DNA of 64,000 bases from Calothrix sp. PCC 7507 (GCF_000316575.1 NC_019682.1:4834001-4898000); one strand, 5' to 3'. Counted from the first letter of the stretch, positions 18,975 to 29,121 are shown. Notes: a model not told the origin generated them from the letters alone. Translations and numbers: made by a program.

Positions 18975-19074
18975 TTTTAATAGCTTTATGGCTACAAACT
19001 GGATTTTTGATAAAAACCTCAACCCATTTATTGAAATTTTGGCTATGTTTTGTGGCTGCAAAATAGATCAAAAC

Positions 19075-19204
19075 GTATAGGAATCCTAAATGATTTGTGA
19101 AAAATATTAAGTAGTGTAGGGTGGGCATTGCCCACCATATCCGGGTTGTGGTGGGCATTGCCCACCCTACGTATAGTTCAAAAATCAAATAGGAGTCCTG
19201 TATA
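19075..19204. mobile_element. Repeat family R3 MITE-like element, copy 1
   Basis: The ends TATAGGAATCCTAAATGATT and, read inward from the right, TATACAGGACTCCTATTTGATT are imperfect inverted repeats. Between them are two GGTGGGCATTGCCCACC hairpins. The same ends flank a second copy at 25.1-25.3 kb. The right end abuts the antitoxin remnant. Confidence 0.6.
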
Positions 19205-19372
19205 CAGCTTGCCGAGGACTTATGGGACAGCATTCTTAGCACACCCGATGAAGTTCCTCTTAACGATGAGCAAAAACAAGAATTAGATAGACGCTTGGAG
19301 ATGGATCGCCAAAACCCAAACCAAGGTTCAACCTGGCAATCCGTCAAGCAAAGATTAGGTTTAACTGAATGA
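19202..19372 (+). pseudogene. Antitoxin remnant (TIGR02574 addiction-module type), N-terminus lost
   Basis: Reading from ATA at 19202 gives IQLAEDLWDSILSTPDEVPL, continuing to the typical end GSTWQSVKQRLGLTE before TGA. This matches the C-terminal two thirds of the TIGR02574 addiction-module family, which pairs with RelE/ParE toxins. The first 15-20 codons and the start are missing, replaced by the R3 element. No toxin gene follows. It is probably dead. Confidence 0.65.
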
Positions 19373-19475
19373 GCTATCAGTTAATAAAGCGATCGCACTC
19401 CACAAAATCAACCCAAAGCATCAGATCCTGTGCCAACCTTTGGGCACATCGCATATTCACAATATAGTTAACTCT

Positions 19476-22400
19476 TTAGAAAACAACCGCGCCTAAAGTC
19501 ATTAAGTTGTTCTCTTGAGCAGGTGTCAATCCAGTTACCCCGGCAATTTTCATTTCTTCATAGGGACGTTTTGGTTTAAGCATCTGCAAACATTCACCTG
19601 TGGAAACATCCCACACTTTGATCGTTTCGTCGTGACTACCAGAAACTAAATTTTTCCCATCAGCACTAAAGTCAACGCTTGTTACCCAAAAAGATTTTTC
19701 TTGCAAATTTCGCAAGCATTCACCTGTGTTGACATCCCAAATTTTAATTGTTCCGTCGCTGCTACTGGTTGCCAAAAGTTGACTATCGGGACTAAAAGCA
19801 ATGCACCAAAGCATGTTTATACTTACCTTCAAAATATGTAAACATTCAGCCTTGTGAACATCCCAAATTTTTACAGTTTCGTCATTACCACCACTGGCTA
19901 AATATTTACCATTAGGACTAAAGGCAATACACCAAATTTGACTTATATGTGCTTCCCAAATATGTAAAGCTGTTCCTGTTTCCATATCCCAAAATATAAT
20001 TCTGGAGTCCACTCCAGCGCTGGCAAGAATTCTACCATCGGGAGCAAATGCCAAAGTCCAAACCCAATCACGATGTCCTTCTAGGGTTTGTAAGCATTTC
20101 CCTGTGTTGCTATCCCATAGTTTAATTGTGTGATCGGAACTAGCACTAGCGAGAATTGAGTTATTGGGTGCAAATGCGGGAGCGTTGATTTCAGAATTAT
20201 GTGCTGGAAATATTTTGAGTGATTTTAAACAAGAATTAGGAGAATTTAGCAAAAGATTTTCTAATTGCCAAAGTTGAATTGTGCCGTCGTGACTACAAGT
20301 TGCTAAACGCTGTCCATCTGAGCTAATGGCAAGCGATTTAGAGCCATAGGATGGTTGAATATGACTTTGAGCAATTTGCTGAGATTGTCCGGTTTGCCAA
20401 TTCCAAATTCTCAATTTTAAGTCTTGGCTGGTACTAATAATATAGTCGGATTTTCCAGGTACAAATAAAGTCGTTAAAAACCAGTTTGTATGTCCATACA
20501 GGGTTTTAAAGCATACGCCTGTACGACTATTCCAAAACCGTATGGTTCTGTCCATACTACCGCTAACCAAAGTCTCACCGTCAGGGCTAAATCCTATTCC
20601 CCAAATGATGCTTTGATGTCCGTACGAAGCGTGCAGGCATTTACCTGCTTCAATTTGCCACAATCGAATGGTATTATCTTGACCGCAACTAGCGAGGGTT
20701 TGCCCTGATGGACTAAATTGTAGAAATTCGATGCGGTTGGTGTGACCAATAAGCGATCGCACAATTACACCTAATTCTACATCCCACAACGTCACTAAAT
20801 TACTATCGCCTCCCACAGCTAAAATATTTCCCGAAGGATGCCAAGTAATCGCGTGAACTCTGCCGTCACCTTCAAAGCTACTTTGCAGCTGAAAATCTTC
20901 CAGATTCCACAGTTTCACCTTCCCGTCAAGGGAACTACTAGCTAAGGTTTGACTGTCAGGACTGAAGGCTATTGACATAATCCAACCTTCATGCTCTTGC
21001 AAGTCGGACGCGAGCTTAATTTTTCCGTCGGGTTCTTGCAAATTCCATATTTTGAGAGAATTGTCAACACTACCACTCGCCAGCCATTTACCATCTGGAC
21101 TGAGGGCGATCGCAATCACTATATTTTTATTGTCAGTGAGGGTAGACAAACAGCGTCCGGTGTGTATATCCCATTGCTTGACGGTGCAATCAGCACTACC
21201 TGTAAAAACATACTTGCCATCGGGACTAAAAGCCAGTGACCAAATCCAGCCTTGATGGGCAACAATAGTCAATAATGGCTGGAGATTACTTACTTGCCAC
21301 AGTCGCAATTCACCCATCACATCACCAGCCACCAAGGTTTTGCCGTCTGGACTAAATGCCACTCCTAGCACTCCGCCTAATGTTTCAGTAAAAGCGCTTT
21401 TTGTCAAGTCTGACTGGGTGAAATTGACTTGATGTAAATTGATATTTTGCAGAGATGCTTGCCAAATCGACAACCGCGAAAAATCCCACCCAGTTAAATC
21501 AACATGGAGCGCGTTTAATATATTGAGGAGATTACCACCACTGTAACCTGGGATGGGCGGTTGGTTTGGTTCCTGTTCCCGATATGCTCGTAATGTGGTT
21601 AGTAGTTGATGGAGATGATGAATTAAATCGCTGCTGAAGGGAAATTTTGCTGTGAGTCGGCGGATTAAGGGTTGGAGAATAACGCGGGTTTGACTGTCTT
21701 TGATATCGTCTTTCTCTTGAACTTTGAGAATTGCATGGGAGTTGAAGCAACCTAAACTCCCTTTTCCGATCAGGTTTTCGCTAATTTCTTGATATATCTG
21801 TTCAATGAAACAATCAGTCACGTACTCCATTAATACGGGTTGTTGAGTGAATTTACCTGCTTTTTGTTCGATAAGCGATCGCCTTTGCAAAGCAGATAAT
21901 GCTTCCATTATTTCGCGGCTTGAGGGAGTGGGGATAATATCATCCTGCAAAGTTGTCAGTGTTACCCATTCCCGATTAATTGCTAACCAATACATCACGA
22001 CTTTTTCTAGATGTGACAAGCGTTGGAATTGTCCATCCAAGAGAGGATAAAGATTGGTAAAAGCGATCGCACCTGTTTCTAGAAACATGGCTATATTGCC
22101 ATCAAATAATTCTTGAATTGAGGTAGAAACAATTTTCAACGCCAGAGGATTTCCCCGATAAGCTGAGATTAACTCCTGTTGTTGTCGAGGTGAACCAGTG
22201 AGTCCCTTTACTTGTAAAAGTTGATTGGCTTCATCTTGTAAACCTAAAAGATGCAAACACCGCACAGGTAAAGTTTCCCCCGCTAAAACTGCGACTTCCT
22301 GGGGTTTTTCTCGACTCGTCAACACCACACAACTTTGATGAGTTGATTCTCCCAAACGTTGAATTAGTTCTGCATATTCTTCATAGTCTGGTTTGTAGCG

Positions 22401-23096
22401 ACTAACAGTAGTTTCTGGTTGTAAAATTGTCTCTAAATTATCAAGTACTAGCAAGCAGCGAAAATCGCTGAAATAAGTAATTAAGTTAGTAATTTTTTCG
22501 GGAACAGATAAAGACGTGAAATATAAATCATTGCTTCCAGGAGCAAGCGATCGCATAATATCTTCTAATACATCATTTATCCGGGGTGCATTACGCAGCG
22601 ATCGCCAAATAATCAAATGGAAGGGATGAGGAGATAGAGATTGGATTAATTTTACAGAAAGGGCTGTTTTACCGATTCCTCCCATTCCCAAGATAGCAAT
22701 TAAGCGACAATCATCTTCAGCAATCCACTGTTGTAACTGTAATAATTCCTGGCTTCGCCCGTAAAAATTAGAAACATCAATTGCTTCACCCCAATCAACG
22801 CGAGATTGAGAAACTAGCGGTGATAAAATTTCCTGATTTTCTTGCTTGCTAAATCGTTGTTTTAGCAAAGCGCGAAAATTCAACTTAGTTACCTTATCAC
22901 CCAAAGCATCCGAGAGCGATCGCCACAAATTAGAACCCGTTTCCCGAATGTAATCATCAGTATAGCCACCATCGCGGGCAATTTCACTATAAGTTTTACC
23001 ATCCCAAGCTTGACGAAATACCATCACCTTCGCCGGGTTGAGAGTTCCTGGCGGTAAAAGTGTTTCTAGTATGGATAATGCTTCATCAACCGTCAT
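19476..23096 (-). CDS. HTH - NB-ARC NTPase - 14 x WD40 repeat protein
   Basis: A protein of about 1206 residues from [11 protein letters not shown]; an ATG 54 bp upstream exists, but its residues ([10 protein letters not shown]...) look unrelated. The first 100 residues resemble the vMAP-type HTH seen at the N-terminus of cyanobacterial NTPases ([20 protein letters not shown]). Then comes a STAND/NB-ARC ATPase with Walker [10 protein letters not shown] and a Walker B-like CLLVLDN. The C-terminal half has 14 WD40 repeats ending in Trp-Asp or similar, enough for two seven-bladed propellers. Such proteins act as signal-dependent switches, possibly in defence or cell death; the ligand is unknown. 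Divergent from the glycosidase-like gene. Confidence 0.85.
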   Translation of the reverse strand: MTVDEALSILETLLPPGTLNPAKVMVFRQAWDGKTYSEIARDGGYTDDYIRETGSNLWRSLSDALGDKVTKLNFRALLKQRFSKQENQEILSPLVSQSRVDWGEAIDVSNFYGRSQELLQLQQWIAEDDCRLIAILGMGGIGKTALSVKLIQSLSPHPFHLIIWRSLRNAPRINDVLEDIMRSLAPGSNDLYFTSLSVPEKITNLITYFSDFRCLLVLDNLETILQPETTVSRYKPDYEEYAELIQRLGESTHQSCVVLTSREKPQEVAVLAGETLPVRCLHLLGLQDEANQLLQVKGLTGSPRQQQELISAYRGNPLALKIVSTSIQELFDGNIAMFLETGAIAFTNLYPLLDGQFQRLSHLEKVVMYWLAINREWVTLTTLQDDIIPTPSSREIMEALSALQRRSLIEQKAGKFTQQPVLMEYVTDCFIEQIYQEISENLIGKGSLGCFNSHAILKVQEKDDIKDSQTRVILQPLIRRLTAKFPFSSDLIHHLHQLLTTLRAYREQEPNQPPIPGYSGGNLLNILNALHVDLTGWDFSRLSIWQASLQNINLHQVNFTQSDLTKSAFTETLGGVLGVAFSPDGKTLVAGDVMGELRLWQVSNLQPLLTIVAHQGWIWSLAFSPDGKYVFTGSADCTVKQWDIHTGRCLSTLTDNKNIVIAIALSPDGKWLASGSVDNSLKIWNLQEPDGKIKLASDLQEHEGWIMSIAFSPDSQTLASSSLDGKVKLWNLEDFQLQSSFEGDGRVHAITWHPSGNILAVGGDSNLVTLWDVELGVIVRSLIGHTNRIEFLQFSPSGQTLASCGQDNTIRLWQIEAGKCLHASYGHQSIIWGIGFSPDGETLVSGSMDRTIRFWNSRTGVCFKTLYGHTNWFLTTLFVPGKSDYIISTSQDLKLRIWNWQTGQSQQIAQSHIQPSYGSKSLAISSDGQRLATCSHDGTIQLWQLENLLLNSPNSCLKSLKIFPAHNSEINAPAFAPNNSILASASSDHTIKLWDSNTGKCLQTLEGHRDWVWTLAFAPDGRILASAGVDSRIIFWDMETGTALHIWEAHISQIWCIAFSPNGKYLASGGNDETVKIWDVHKAECLHILKVSINMLWCIAFSPDSQLLATSSSDGTIKIWDVNTGECLRNLQEKSFWVTSVDFSADGKNLVSGSHDETIKVWDVSTGECLQMLKPKRPYEEMKIAGVTGLTPAQENNLMTLGAVVF

Positions 23097-23327
23097 TTTA
23101 TTTTGGATTAATCCTGGAAATTGAGGTAAACAGCAACACAAATATCCCACATTTTGCTTACATGATTATAAAATAACCCACATTTTACCTACTTTTTATT
23201 CCCATCAGTAAAACCCAAACTCAAAAATTGTTAGTTAGAATGCTGTCTGTAAGTTAAGTACATAGATACATCAATAACTACACAAGTACTTAAATTGCAC
23301 ACACATTCAACAAAAGGTATCGTTTAT

Positions 23328-24518
23328 ATGGTCAATCTAGGTTTGGTATCTGGAGGTATTTATAGAGGTGTTTATCAACCTCTTGAAACCCATGCATCAC
23401 AGATATTTTCAGAGTTTCAGGGTCTTGGTGCTAAGTGGGTACGAATTGAGTACGGCTGGAATGATATAAAAGATGTTTCGCTATATCAGAGAATTGCCAA
23501 AGCCGCCCACGCCAAAGGGCTTAAAGTTCTCGTGTTGTTAGATAAGGAGTATGGAGGAGATGATAATAAACCTGAACAAATAGACCCATTTATCGCCTCA
23601 TACATTACAGAATTGGAAACAATGCTGAATACCGTTTTTTTGAAAAATACTGAATACCGTGCTGATGCTATTGAAATCGGAAATGAGCCAAATAATCCCA
23701 AACCTCACAAAACTAACCAATCAATCACTGGTAACGCTTTTGCTTGGCTTTTAGCTAGAGTCTGGGATTGGGCAAAAAGGAATAACCGCCCTGAATTGAT
23801 AGTTAGCGGTGGCATCCTCAATACTTATTGTGAGAACTCTAATATTGGTGGAGACCAGATCAGAATAGAGTCTTGGTGGCAAGCTTTTTTTAATTCTGGA
23901 ATGTGGGGACAATATCGAGGAAAACGTCCTTTTGATTTCATGGGAATTCACCCATACAATCCCTATAGCATTAATATATTTGATATTGTCAACCAAGGGA
24001 CTCCAGGACCAATATCAGGTTACTACTTTCCATCTCCTCCCTATGCTGTTCCTACCTATAGAACAGATATTTTTGCACATTGGAAAGATGTTACAAAGAC
24101 AACATTGCAGCATTTGGGAACAAAGATAGACAACTTAACAGGGATGTCAAATACTCAATTTTTTGTGACTGAATTTGGCTGGCAAATGCCAAAGCCTCCC
24201 AGTGCCAATTCTTCTTACCCTGAACGTCGTAGAGTTGTTGCTGTAGACAACATGGTAACTATTCTTGAGCAAGCGGCATCTGGAATGGAGGCAGCGGTGC
24301 AAGCTTTTAGAGAAAGTGGACGTGTAAACACGGCTTTTTGGTACGACTACCGCAATGATCCTCCCACAGACTCAGCAAATCTAGATACAGTAAAACGCTT
24401 TGGTCTGCGTTCTTCGCAAACTGGAAATAACTACCCTGCTAAATTACCCGTCTGGAATCAATTTAAAAAGTTAGCAGGTGGACAAGGAAGTTCAGATCCA
24501 GAGTCTTACTGGACATAA
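23328..24518 (+). CDS. Glycoside hydrolase-like (beta/alpha)8 protein
   Basis: A protein of about 396 residues from MVNLGLVSGG. I chose this ATG (AAAGG upstream) rather than the TTG 33 bp earlier. The clan GH-A pattern is visible: an acid/base Glu in AIEIGNEPNNP and a nucleophile candidate in FFVTEFGWQMP near the C-terminal third. GH5- or GH39-like cellulase/mannanase/xylosidase activity is possible, but the family cannot be fixed by eye. No signal peptide is seen, which is odd for a polysaccharide hydrolase. Confidence 0.65.
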   Translation: MVNLGLVSGGIYRGVYQPLETHASQIFSEFQGLGAKWVRIEYGWNDIKDVSLYQRIAKAAHAKGLKVLVLLDKEYGGDDNKPEQIDPFIASYITELETMLNTVFLKNTEYRADAIEIGNEPNNPKPHKTNQSITGNAFAWLLARVWDWAKRNNRPELIVSGGILNTYCENSNIGGDQIRIESWWQAFFNSGMWGQYRGKRPFDFMGIHPYNPYSINIFDIVNQGTPGPISGYYFPSPPYAVPTYRTDIFAHWKDVTKTTLQHLGTKIDNLTGMSNTQFFVTEFGWQMPKPPSANSSYPERRRVVAVDNMVTILEQAASGMEAAVQAFRESGRVNTAFWYDYRNDPPTDSANLDTVKRFGLRSSQTGNNYPAKLPVWNQFKKLAGGQGSSDPESYWT

Positions 24519-24603
24519 AATTACCAGACACTGTTCTATTAGATAGGACTGTGCCAATACTTTTCGGTTAAGGATTTCCGGAAAAATAAAATACCAACTT
24601 GTG

Positions 24604-24667
24604 TGGTGTGTGATGCTACGATAATACATGCTTTTGAGCAATATATTACTTGTAGCGTCACACACCA
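24604..24667. repeat. Repeat family R2, copy 1 of 3
   Basis: TGGTGTGTGATGCTAC and GTAGCGTCACACACCA are near-perfect inverted ends about 64 bp apart. Related copies lie at 47.45-47.51 and 63.6 kb. Confidence 0.55.
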
Positions 24668-24759
24668 ATGTGAATGGTGCGTTACAGCAAAAATATTTAT
24701 TTTCACGATCTACAGACAAATAATAACTTCTCCAAAAAAACACAGGTAATTGAGTTTAA

Positions 24760-25098
24760 TTACCAGCCACGACTTAAGTCATACCAAGTTTTCATAAAAT
24801 CAATTATTAACATACTGCTCATAATTGTTGCCAGTAACAAAATAACTGATGAAAGCCAATATTTTTTTAATACTTTGATCAGTGTTAATCCTAAACCAAT
24901 GGGAATCTGGATCAAGCTCCAGCATAAAAATATCAAATATATTGTTGGTGATGTGCTAACTCGTTCCGTTAAAGATAACGTCAGAGACTCGCCAAATAAT
25001 TTAGTTAGAACATCTGCATGAAATGAAATTATTCCACATATAAAAGTTGGTAGGCATAGAAAGAGAAAAATTATCTCGATACCTTTGAGTATTTTCAT
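24760..25098 (-). CDS. Small membrane protein of unknown function
   Basis: 112 residues with three hydrophobic segments: about residues 5-26, 51-73 and 82-104. It has no recognised domain. Composition and codon use are plausible for a real gene, but there is no close neighbour of related function. An R3 repeat element begins about 5 bp upstream of the ATG, so the native promoter and ribosome-binding site have probably been displaced; expression is doubtful. Confidence 0.45.
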   Translation of the reverse strand: MKILKGIEIIFLFLCLPTFICGIISFHADVLTKLFGESLTLSLTERVSTSPTIYLIFLCWSLIQIPIGLGLTLIKVLKKYWLSSVILLLATIMSSMLIIDFMKTWYDLSRGW

Positions 25099-25102
25099 AT
25101 AT

Positions 25103-25294
25103 ATATAGGAATCCGATTTGATTATTGAAAAAATCTAAGTAGTGTAGTGGTGGGCAATGCCCACCCTACGTATATTTCAAAAATCTCCGTATCTGTAGGG
25201 TGCGTTAGGACGGAGTCCGTAACGCACCAAAGTCTTAAGATGGTGCTGTACTCACTACGTATATTTCAAAAATCAAATACTAGTCCTATATATA
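25103..25294. mobile_element. Repeat family R3 MITE-like element, copy 2
   Basis: The left end TATATAGGAATCCGATTTGA and the right end CAAATACTAGTCCTATATA are imperfect inverted repeats, as in copy 1. The interior holds GTGGGCAATGCCCACC and GTGCGTTAGGACGGAGTCCG hairpins. It looks composite: the segment TACGTATATTTCAAAAATC occurs twice inside. Confidence 0.55.
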
Positions 25295-25586
25295 ATTACC
25301 TTTCTTAGTCATACATCTGAATAAAATGTTTGATTCTGGTTGTTGCGGCTAGAGTAGCGATCGCCAATAATCACAAATCTCTTTTGGATCTCGAAATGTG
25401 CTGGAATTATGCATTTTACTGAAGTTTAGCCGTATTTACCTTGAATTTTTATACCTGTATTTTTTGAATTTGAGATTTAACCCACTTTTTTCCCACAGAC
25501 ATCAGGCAAGCAGTAAAAATAATATAGGTATGTTTAGACACATCAACAAGTCAAATACTGAAAATTAGCTAGAGAGGATTAAATCA
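25295..25586. other. Intergenic, upstream of a Ser-rich gene
   Basis: No reading frame or RNA gene is seen. A HIP1-containing stretch occurs near 25.36 kb. The last 40 bases include AGAGAGGATT, the ribosome-binding site for the next gene. Confidence 0.35.
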
Positions 25587-26114
25587 ATGGGATTTTGGGA
25601 TGCTATCAAAAAACTTGTCACGGAAGGCTCAGTATCTTATGAAAGAAGTAGTGTTTATGGCACAAGTACATCAACAAGCAAAAACTGGTCATCTAGCAGT
25701 TCTATCACTGATTCTAGTCTTAGCACTACTGATACCTGGGGAAGTTCTTCTGGTAGTGTAATGAACTCTCAACAAAGTATAGAACTCTCCGTATCTGAAA
25801 GGGGTATTAGCGGTAACTTGAGCGGAGAAATCGGCAAATTGAGCGGTTCAACTTTTGTAGAACTGAATTTAGAGGATTATGCATCTGGAAGAATTCCCGT
25901 TTCTGTGAAAGCAGTGGTGAAAGTAATAAAAGGACAAGTGCAAGCATCAATTCGCACAATTGATGGTGAAATTATCAGTAAAATAGCAGCAGATGAAGGC
26001 GCAGAGATTAGCAGTACTAGCAGTATCGACTTTGGAAATCTGCGTTTTAAATTAGAGGCTTTAGACAGTGAAGCAATCAATATTCAATATCTAGTAGAAT
26101 TTAGCAGCCTCTGA
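25587..26114 (+). CDS. Serine-rich hypothetical protein
   Basis: 175 residues, starting MGFWDAIKKLVTEGSVSYE, with a Ser/Thr-rich segment (about residues 20-60) and then a regular beta-like region (SIELSVSERGISGNLSGEIG, FVELNLEDYASGRIPVSVKA). It has no signal peptide or membrane segment. AGAGAGGATTAAATCA gives a good ribosome-binding site. No family is recognised. It begins the 25.6-30.6 kb rightward run of accessory genes. Confidence 0.6.
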   Translation: MGFWDAIKKLVTEGSVSYERSSVYGTSTSTSKNWSSSSSITDSSLSTTDTWGSSSGSVMNSQQSIELSVSERGISGNLSGEIGKLSGSTFVELNLEDYASGRIPVSVKAVVKVIKGQVQASIRTIDGEIISKIAADEGAEISSTSSIDFGNLRFKLEALDSEAINIQYLVEFSSL

Positions 26115-26202
26115 TAAGCATCATCCTGATTGTTAAAAATTAGAAAGATAAGCAGATAGGCATAAATATCCATCGTTGGAAACAGGAAATAGGAGAAAAA
26201 TT

Positions 26203-26898
26203 GTGCAGAAAATTATATTAACACTGGGACTTGTTACAACCATTTTAGGAGTAATTAATCAAGTATTTCCCAGCCCTGGATATGCAGTTAGCCTGGAAGA
26301 AGAAGTAGAAAAAGTTGCCCGCGACTCCCTGAACTCTTATCAAGCCTTTAAGAATATCGCCAAGAACCCCAATGCTAACTTGGAAACAAGAACCTCAGTA
26401 GCACAAGATTCTGTTAATGATGCCAAACTATGCAAAAAAACCATGCAAAAAGCTTTAGCTAGCGGCATGTCACCCTCATCACAAATTCATGTTGATACTA
26501 CTGTTTATAGAGAGAAAATATACATTACCTTAGAGCAAGCCTCAAAAGGTTGTGAAGAATATCTCAATGAAGCTGAAATAACTCTAGCTAGCACACAGAA
26601 AGATTTTGCCAGAGAAACTGCTCTCAGGCCAAAACCAACCAGAACTGAAATTCCCAAAGGAACAGTACGAGTGGTAATCACTGGTGTCGCTTGCGAAGCT
26701 GATACTTTCTTGGTTACTGAAGATATCGGGGGTGGATTGAGTAACTTAACTGCAAATGCTCATGGTGCTGGTACTGGTGTGCGGATGAAACCAGGAGGCA
26801 AAGTTTGGTTAAGCGATGGACAAGGTAGCCATACACCACGACAACTAATCTACACCGCTACTTCCCAAGCCGAACAAGAATTGAACTTGTGTAAATAG
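26203..26898 (+). CDS. Exported protein, paralogue of the next gene, with an extra C-terminal domain
   Basis: 231 residues from a GTG start. I chose it because AGGAG lies 7 bases upstream; earlier in-frame TTG codons lack a site. A signal peptide (IILTLGLVTTILGVINQVF, cleavage near GYAVS) is followed by a helical domain with two conserved cysteines (AKLCKKTMQKALASGMSPSS and QASKGCEEYL). The C-terminal 70 residues (VRVVITGVACEADTFLV...) are absent from the paralogue. No known family. Periplasmic or secreted. Confidence 0.65.
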   Translation: MQKIILTLGLVTTILGVINQVFPSPGYAVSLEEEVEKVARDSLNSYQAFKNIAKNPNANLETRTSVAQDSVNDAKLCKKTMQKALASGMSPSSQIHVDTTVYREKIYITLEQASKGCEEYLNEAEITLASTQKDFARETALRPKPTRTEIPKGTVRVVITGVACEADTFLVTEDIGGGLSNLTANAHGAGTGVRMKPGGKVWLSDGQGSHTPRQLIYTATSQAEQELNLCK

Positions 26899-26945
26899 TG
26901 GTTAATTTTTTGAGTTTATAGGATAACAACACCACATTAAAACCT

Positions 26946-27311
26946 ATGCAGAAGGCTCTATTAACCCTGGGATGGGTGATACTGATGGCTAGTCAGGCGA
27001 TCGCTAAACCTTTACTCACTCCCAGATTGCAAGACAAGCTAGCAGAGACGATATTCAATGCAGCATCCTCTTACAGTCTTTATGAAGGATTTATCCAAGA
27101 TCCTCAACTAACTCCCAGCGACAAGAGCAAATTTACAGAAGCCGTTCTCAACAACAGCAAAATCTGCAAGCAAACGGTGGAAGATGCTTTGAATCAAGGT
27201 TTACCCCCCTCAACCACGATTAAAGTCTACGACGTATTCGACAAAATTACTTTGGCAGAAGCTCTATCAAGTTGCCAGGAAATCATTGATCATCTCAATG
27301 TCCAAGATTAA
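26946..27311 (+). CDS. Exported short paralogue of the preceding protein
   Basis: 121 residues with a signal peptide (LLTLGWVILMASQAIA, cleaved near AKP). The mature part aligns with the preceding gene: NSKICKQTVEDALNQGLPPSTTIKVYD against the corresponding AKLCKKTMQKALASGMSPSS segment, and LSSCQEIIDHL against SKGCEEYLNEA. The cysteine pair is conserved, probably forming a disulfide. A tandem duplication with divergence is the simplest origin. The function is unknown. Confidence 0.65.
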   Translation: MQKALLTLGWVILMASQAIAKPLLTPRLQDKLAETIFNAASSYSLYEGFIQDPQLTPSDKSKFTEAVLNNSKICKQTVEDALNQGLPPSTTIKVYDVFDKITLAEALSSCQEIIDHLNVQD

Positions 27312-27424
27312 AGAGGCTAAGAAGGAGTAAACCCTTGACTACAAATTGGAATTTATTTACACCTAGCAACTTACTCAAAAAATAATTACAGTGGTATATC
27401 TGCTAATTCCACTATCAGTGTTTT

Positions 27425-28048
27425 ATGAACATATTTCTCAAAGCCTTTTGCATCAGCTTGTTGTTGCTGCCATTAAACTTACTAGTTGCTAACTCAGCAT
27501 TTGCCACACCCCAGAACTTTCGTACTTGGTGTTTAGCAGAAAATCCTCAAATTCAAGGAGCAATAATTGGGCAAATTTTGCGGGTGATGACGGGAGATGA
27601 AGATGCTGGAGTTGATTCTAAAACTTGTAACAGCGCCCATCAAGCAATTTTAAAACAGACAGCATTAGACTTAAGTCCAGTTACCCTGATTGGCAATCGT
27701 TATAATGATTTGCCTACAGAAGAACGCGTAATTATCGATTTGCAGCCACTAGCTTCTCTTACCCATCTTCGAGAACTAAATTTAAACGATCAGTTATTAA
27801 TTCACGATCTCAAACCCTTGGCATCACTGACTAAATTACAAATTCTCAGCCTTGCCAATAACAAAATTACCGATATTAAACCGCTAAATAAACTCAAACA
27901 ACTCCGCAAATTAGATTTGATAAATAACCAAATCACTGATTTATCTCCACTAAAAAATTTACCTAAACTCCAGGAAGTTCAACTATCAGGCAACCCTTTG
28001 TCAAGCCATAATTGCCCATTAAGAATTCGCTCGATCTGCAAATTTTAG
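27425..28048 (+). CDS. Exported leucine-rich-repeat protein (internalin-type LRR)
   Basis: 207 residues with a signal peptide (CISLLLLPLNLLVANSAFA). Four 22-residue LRRs of the internalin type follow (LTKLQILSLANNKITDIKPL, LKQLRKLDLINNQITDLSPL). Cysteines at both ends (RTWCLAENP; HNCPLRIRSICKF) may cap the domain. LRRs bind proteins; the partner is unknown. Third exported protein in a row. Confidence 0.75.
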   Translation: MNIFLKAFCISLLLLPLNLLVANSAFATPQNFRTWCLAENPQIQGAIIGQILRVMTGDEDAGVDSKTCNSAHQAILKQTALDLSPVTLIGNRYNDLPTEERVIIDLQPLASLTHLRELNLNDQLLIHDLKPLASLTKLQILSLANNKITDIKPLNKLKQLRKLDLINNQITDLSPLKNLPKLQEVQLSGNPLSSHNCPLRIRSICKF

Positions 28049-28086
28049 CTCTAAAATTTTGAAAAGTATCAATTTTTGATTAATTT

Positions 28087-29109
28087 ATGAATTTTATTTC
28101 TTTGATGTTTTGGCCATCTGATTCCCAAAAATCGTTTGTTGTAGACGATTACATAGCAGCAGCAAACCAAAAATTTCAAGCAGGCGATATAAAAGCAGCC
28201 ATTATCGATTATGAAAAGGTGATTCAGCTACAACCAGACTTAACACCAGCCTATAATAACCGAGGACTTGCCAGATTCCAATTGGGCGATATCAACGGAG
28301 CAATTTCTGACTATAACCAAGCGATTCAACTGCAACCAGACTCACCACTAGCCTATAACAACCGAGGACTTGCTAGATTTGAACTGGGCGATATCAAGGA
28401 AGCAATTTCTGACTATAACCAAGCAATTAAACTCGAACCAAACTATGCTGAAGCGTACAATAATCGAGGAAATGCTTATGTAAAGTTAGGCGATATCAAC
28501 GCAGGAATTTTTGACTACGATCGCGCAATTCAATTCCAACCCAACCATGCTGAATTCTACAATAACCGAGGATATGCTCGATTTGAACTGGGCGATATCA
28601 ACGCAGGAATTTTTGACTACGATCGCGCAATTGAACTCCAACCTGATTTGGCTTCAGCTTATCACAACCGGGGATATGCCCGATTTAGCTTGGGTGAAAA
28701 ACAAGAAGCGTATGCCGATTGCGATCGCGCAATTCAACTCCAGCCTAGTAACCCTAAAGCCTACTATGGCAGGGGAACTGTCCAATTATCTTTAGGAGAA
28801 TACCAAGAGGCATTTGCTGATTTTGATCGCGCAATTCAACTCCAGCCAGATTATTATATAGCCTATTTCAATCGCGGATTTTCTCGGTATCAATTAGACG
28901 ATAACGAAGGTGCAATTTCCGACTATAGCCAAGCAATTTCGCTTCATTCCAATTACCCCAAAGCCTATTTCAATCGGGGACTTGCTAAGAATGAATTAGG
29001 TGACAAACAAGCAGCTATTGAGGATTTTCAAACAGCAGCAAATCTATATCAACAGCAAGGAAATATAGAGGGATATAATACTGCGTTGTCCAATATTCAG
29101 TCATCATAG
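28087..29109 (+). CDS. TPR-repeat protein with nine units
   Basis: 340 residues consisting of nine 34-residue TPR units with the pattern AYNNRGLARFQLGD-(x)-AISDYNQAIQLQPD. Units 4 and 5 are nearly identical, also at DNA level, suggesting recent duplication or gene conversion. The N-terminus (MNFISLMFWPSDSQKSF) is short and hydrophobic but is not a clear signal peptide. A protein-interaction scaffold; the partner is unknown. Confidence 0.75.
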   Translation: MNFISLMFWPSDSQKSFVVDDYIAAANQKFQAGDIKAAIIDYEKVIQLQPDLTPAYNNRGLARFQLGDINGAISDYNQAIQLQPDSPLAYNNRGLARFELGDIKEAISDYNQAIKLEPNYAEAYNNRGNAYVKLGDINAGIFDYDRAIQFQPNHAEFYNNRGYARFELGDINAGIFDYDRAIELQPDLASAYHNRGYARFSLGEKQEAYADCDRAIQLQPSNPKAYYGRGTVQLSLGEYQEAFADFDRAIQLQPDYYIAYFNRGFSRYQLDDNEGAISDYSQAISLHSNYPKAYFNRGLAKNELGDKQAAIEDFQTAANLYQQQGNIEGYNTALSNIQSS

Positions 29110-29121
29110 CAATTCTTCAGA

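Noticed and set aside
24674-25021. Plus-strand frame over the small membrane protein gene
   Set aside because: The minus-strand frame has a clear membrane-helix pattern; this one does not.
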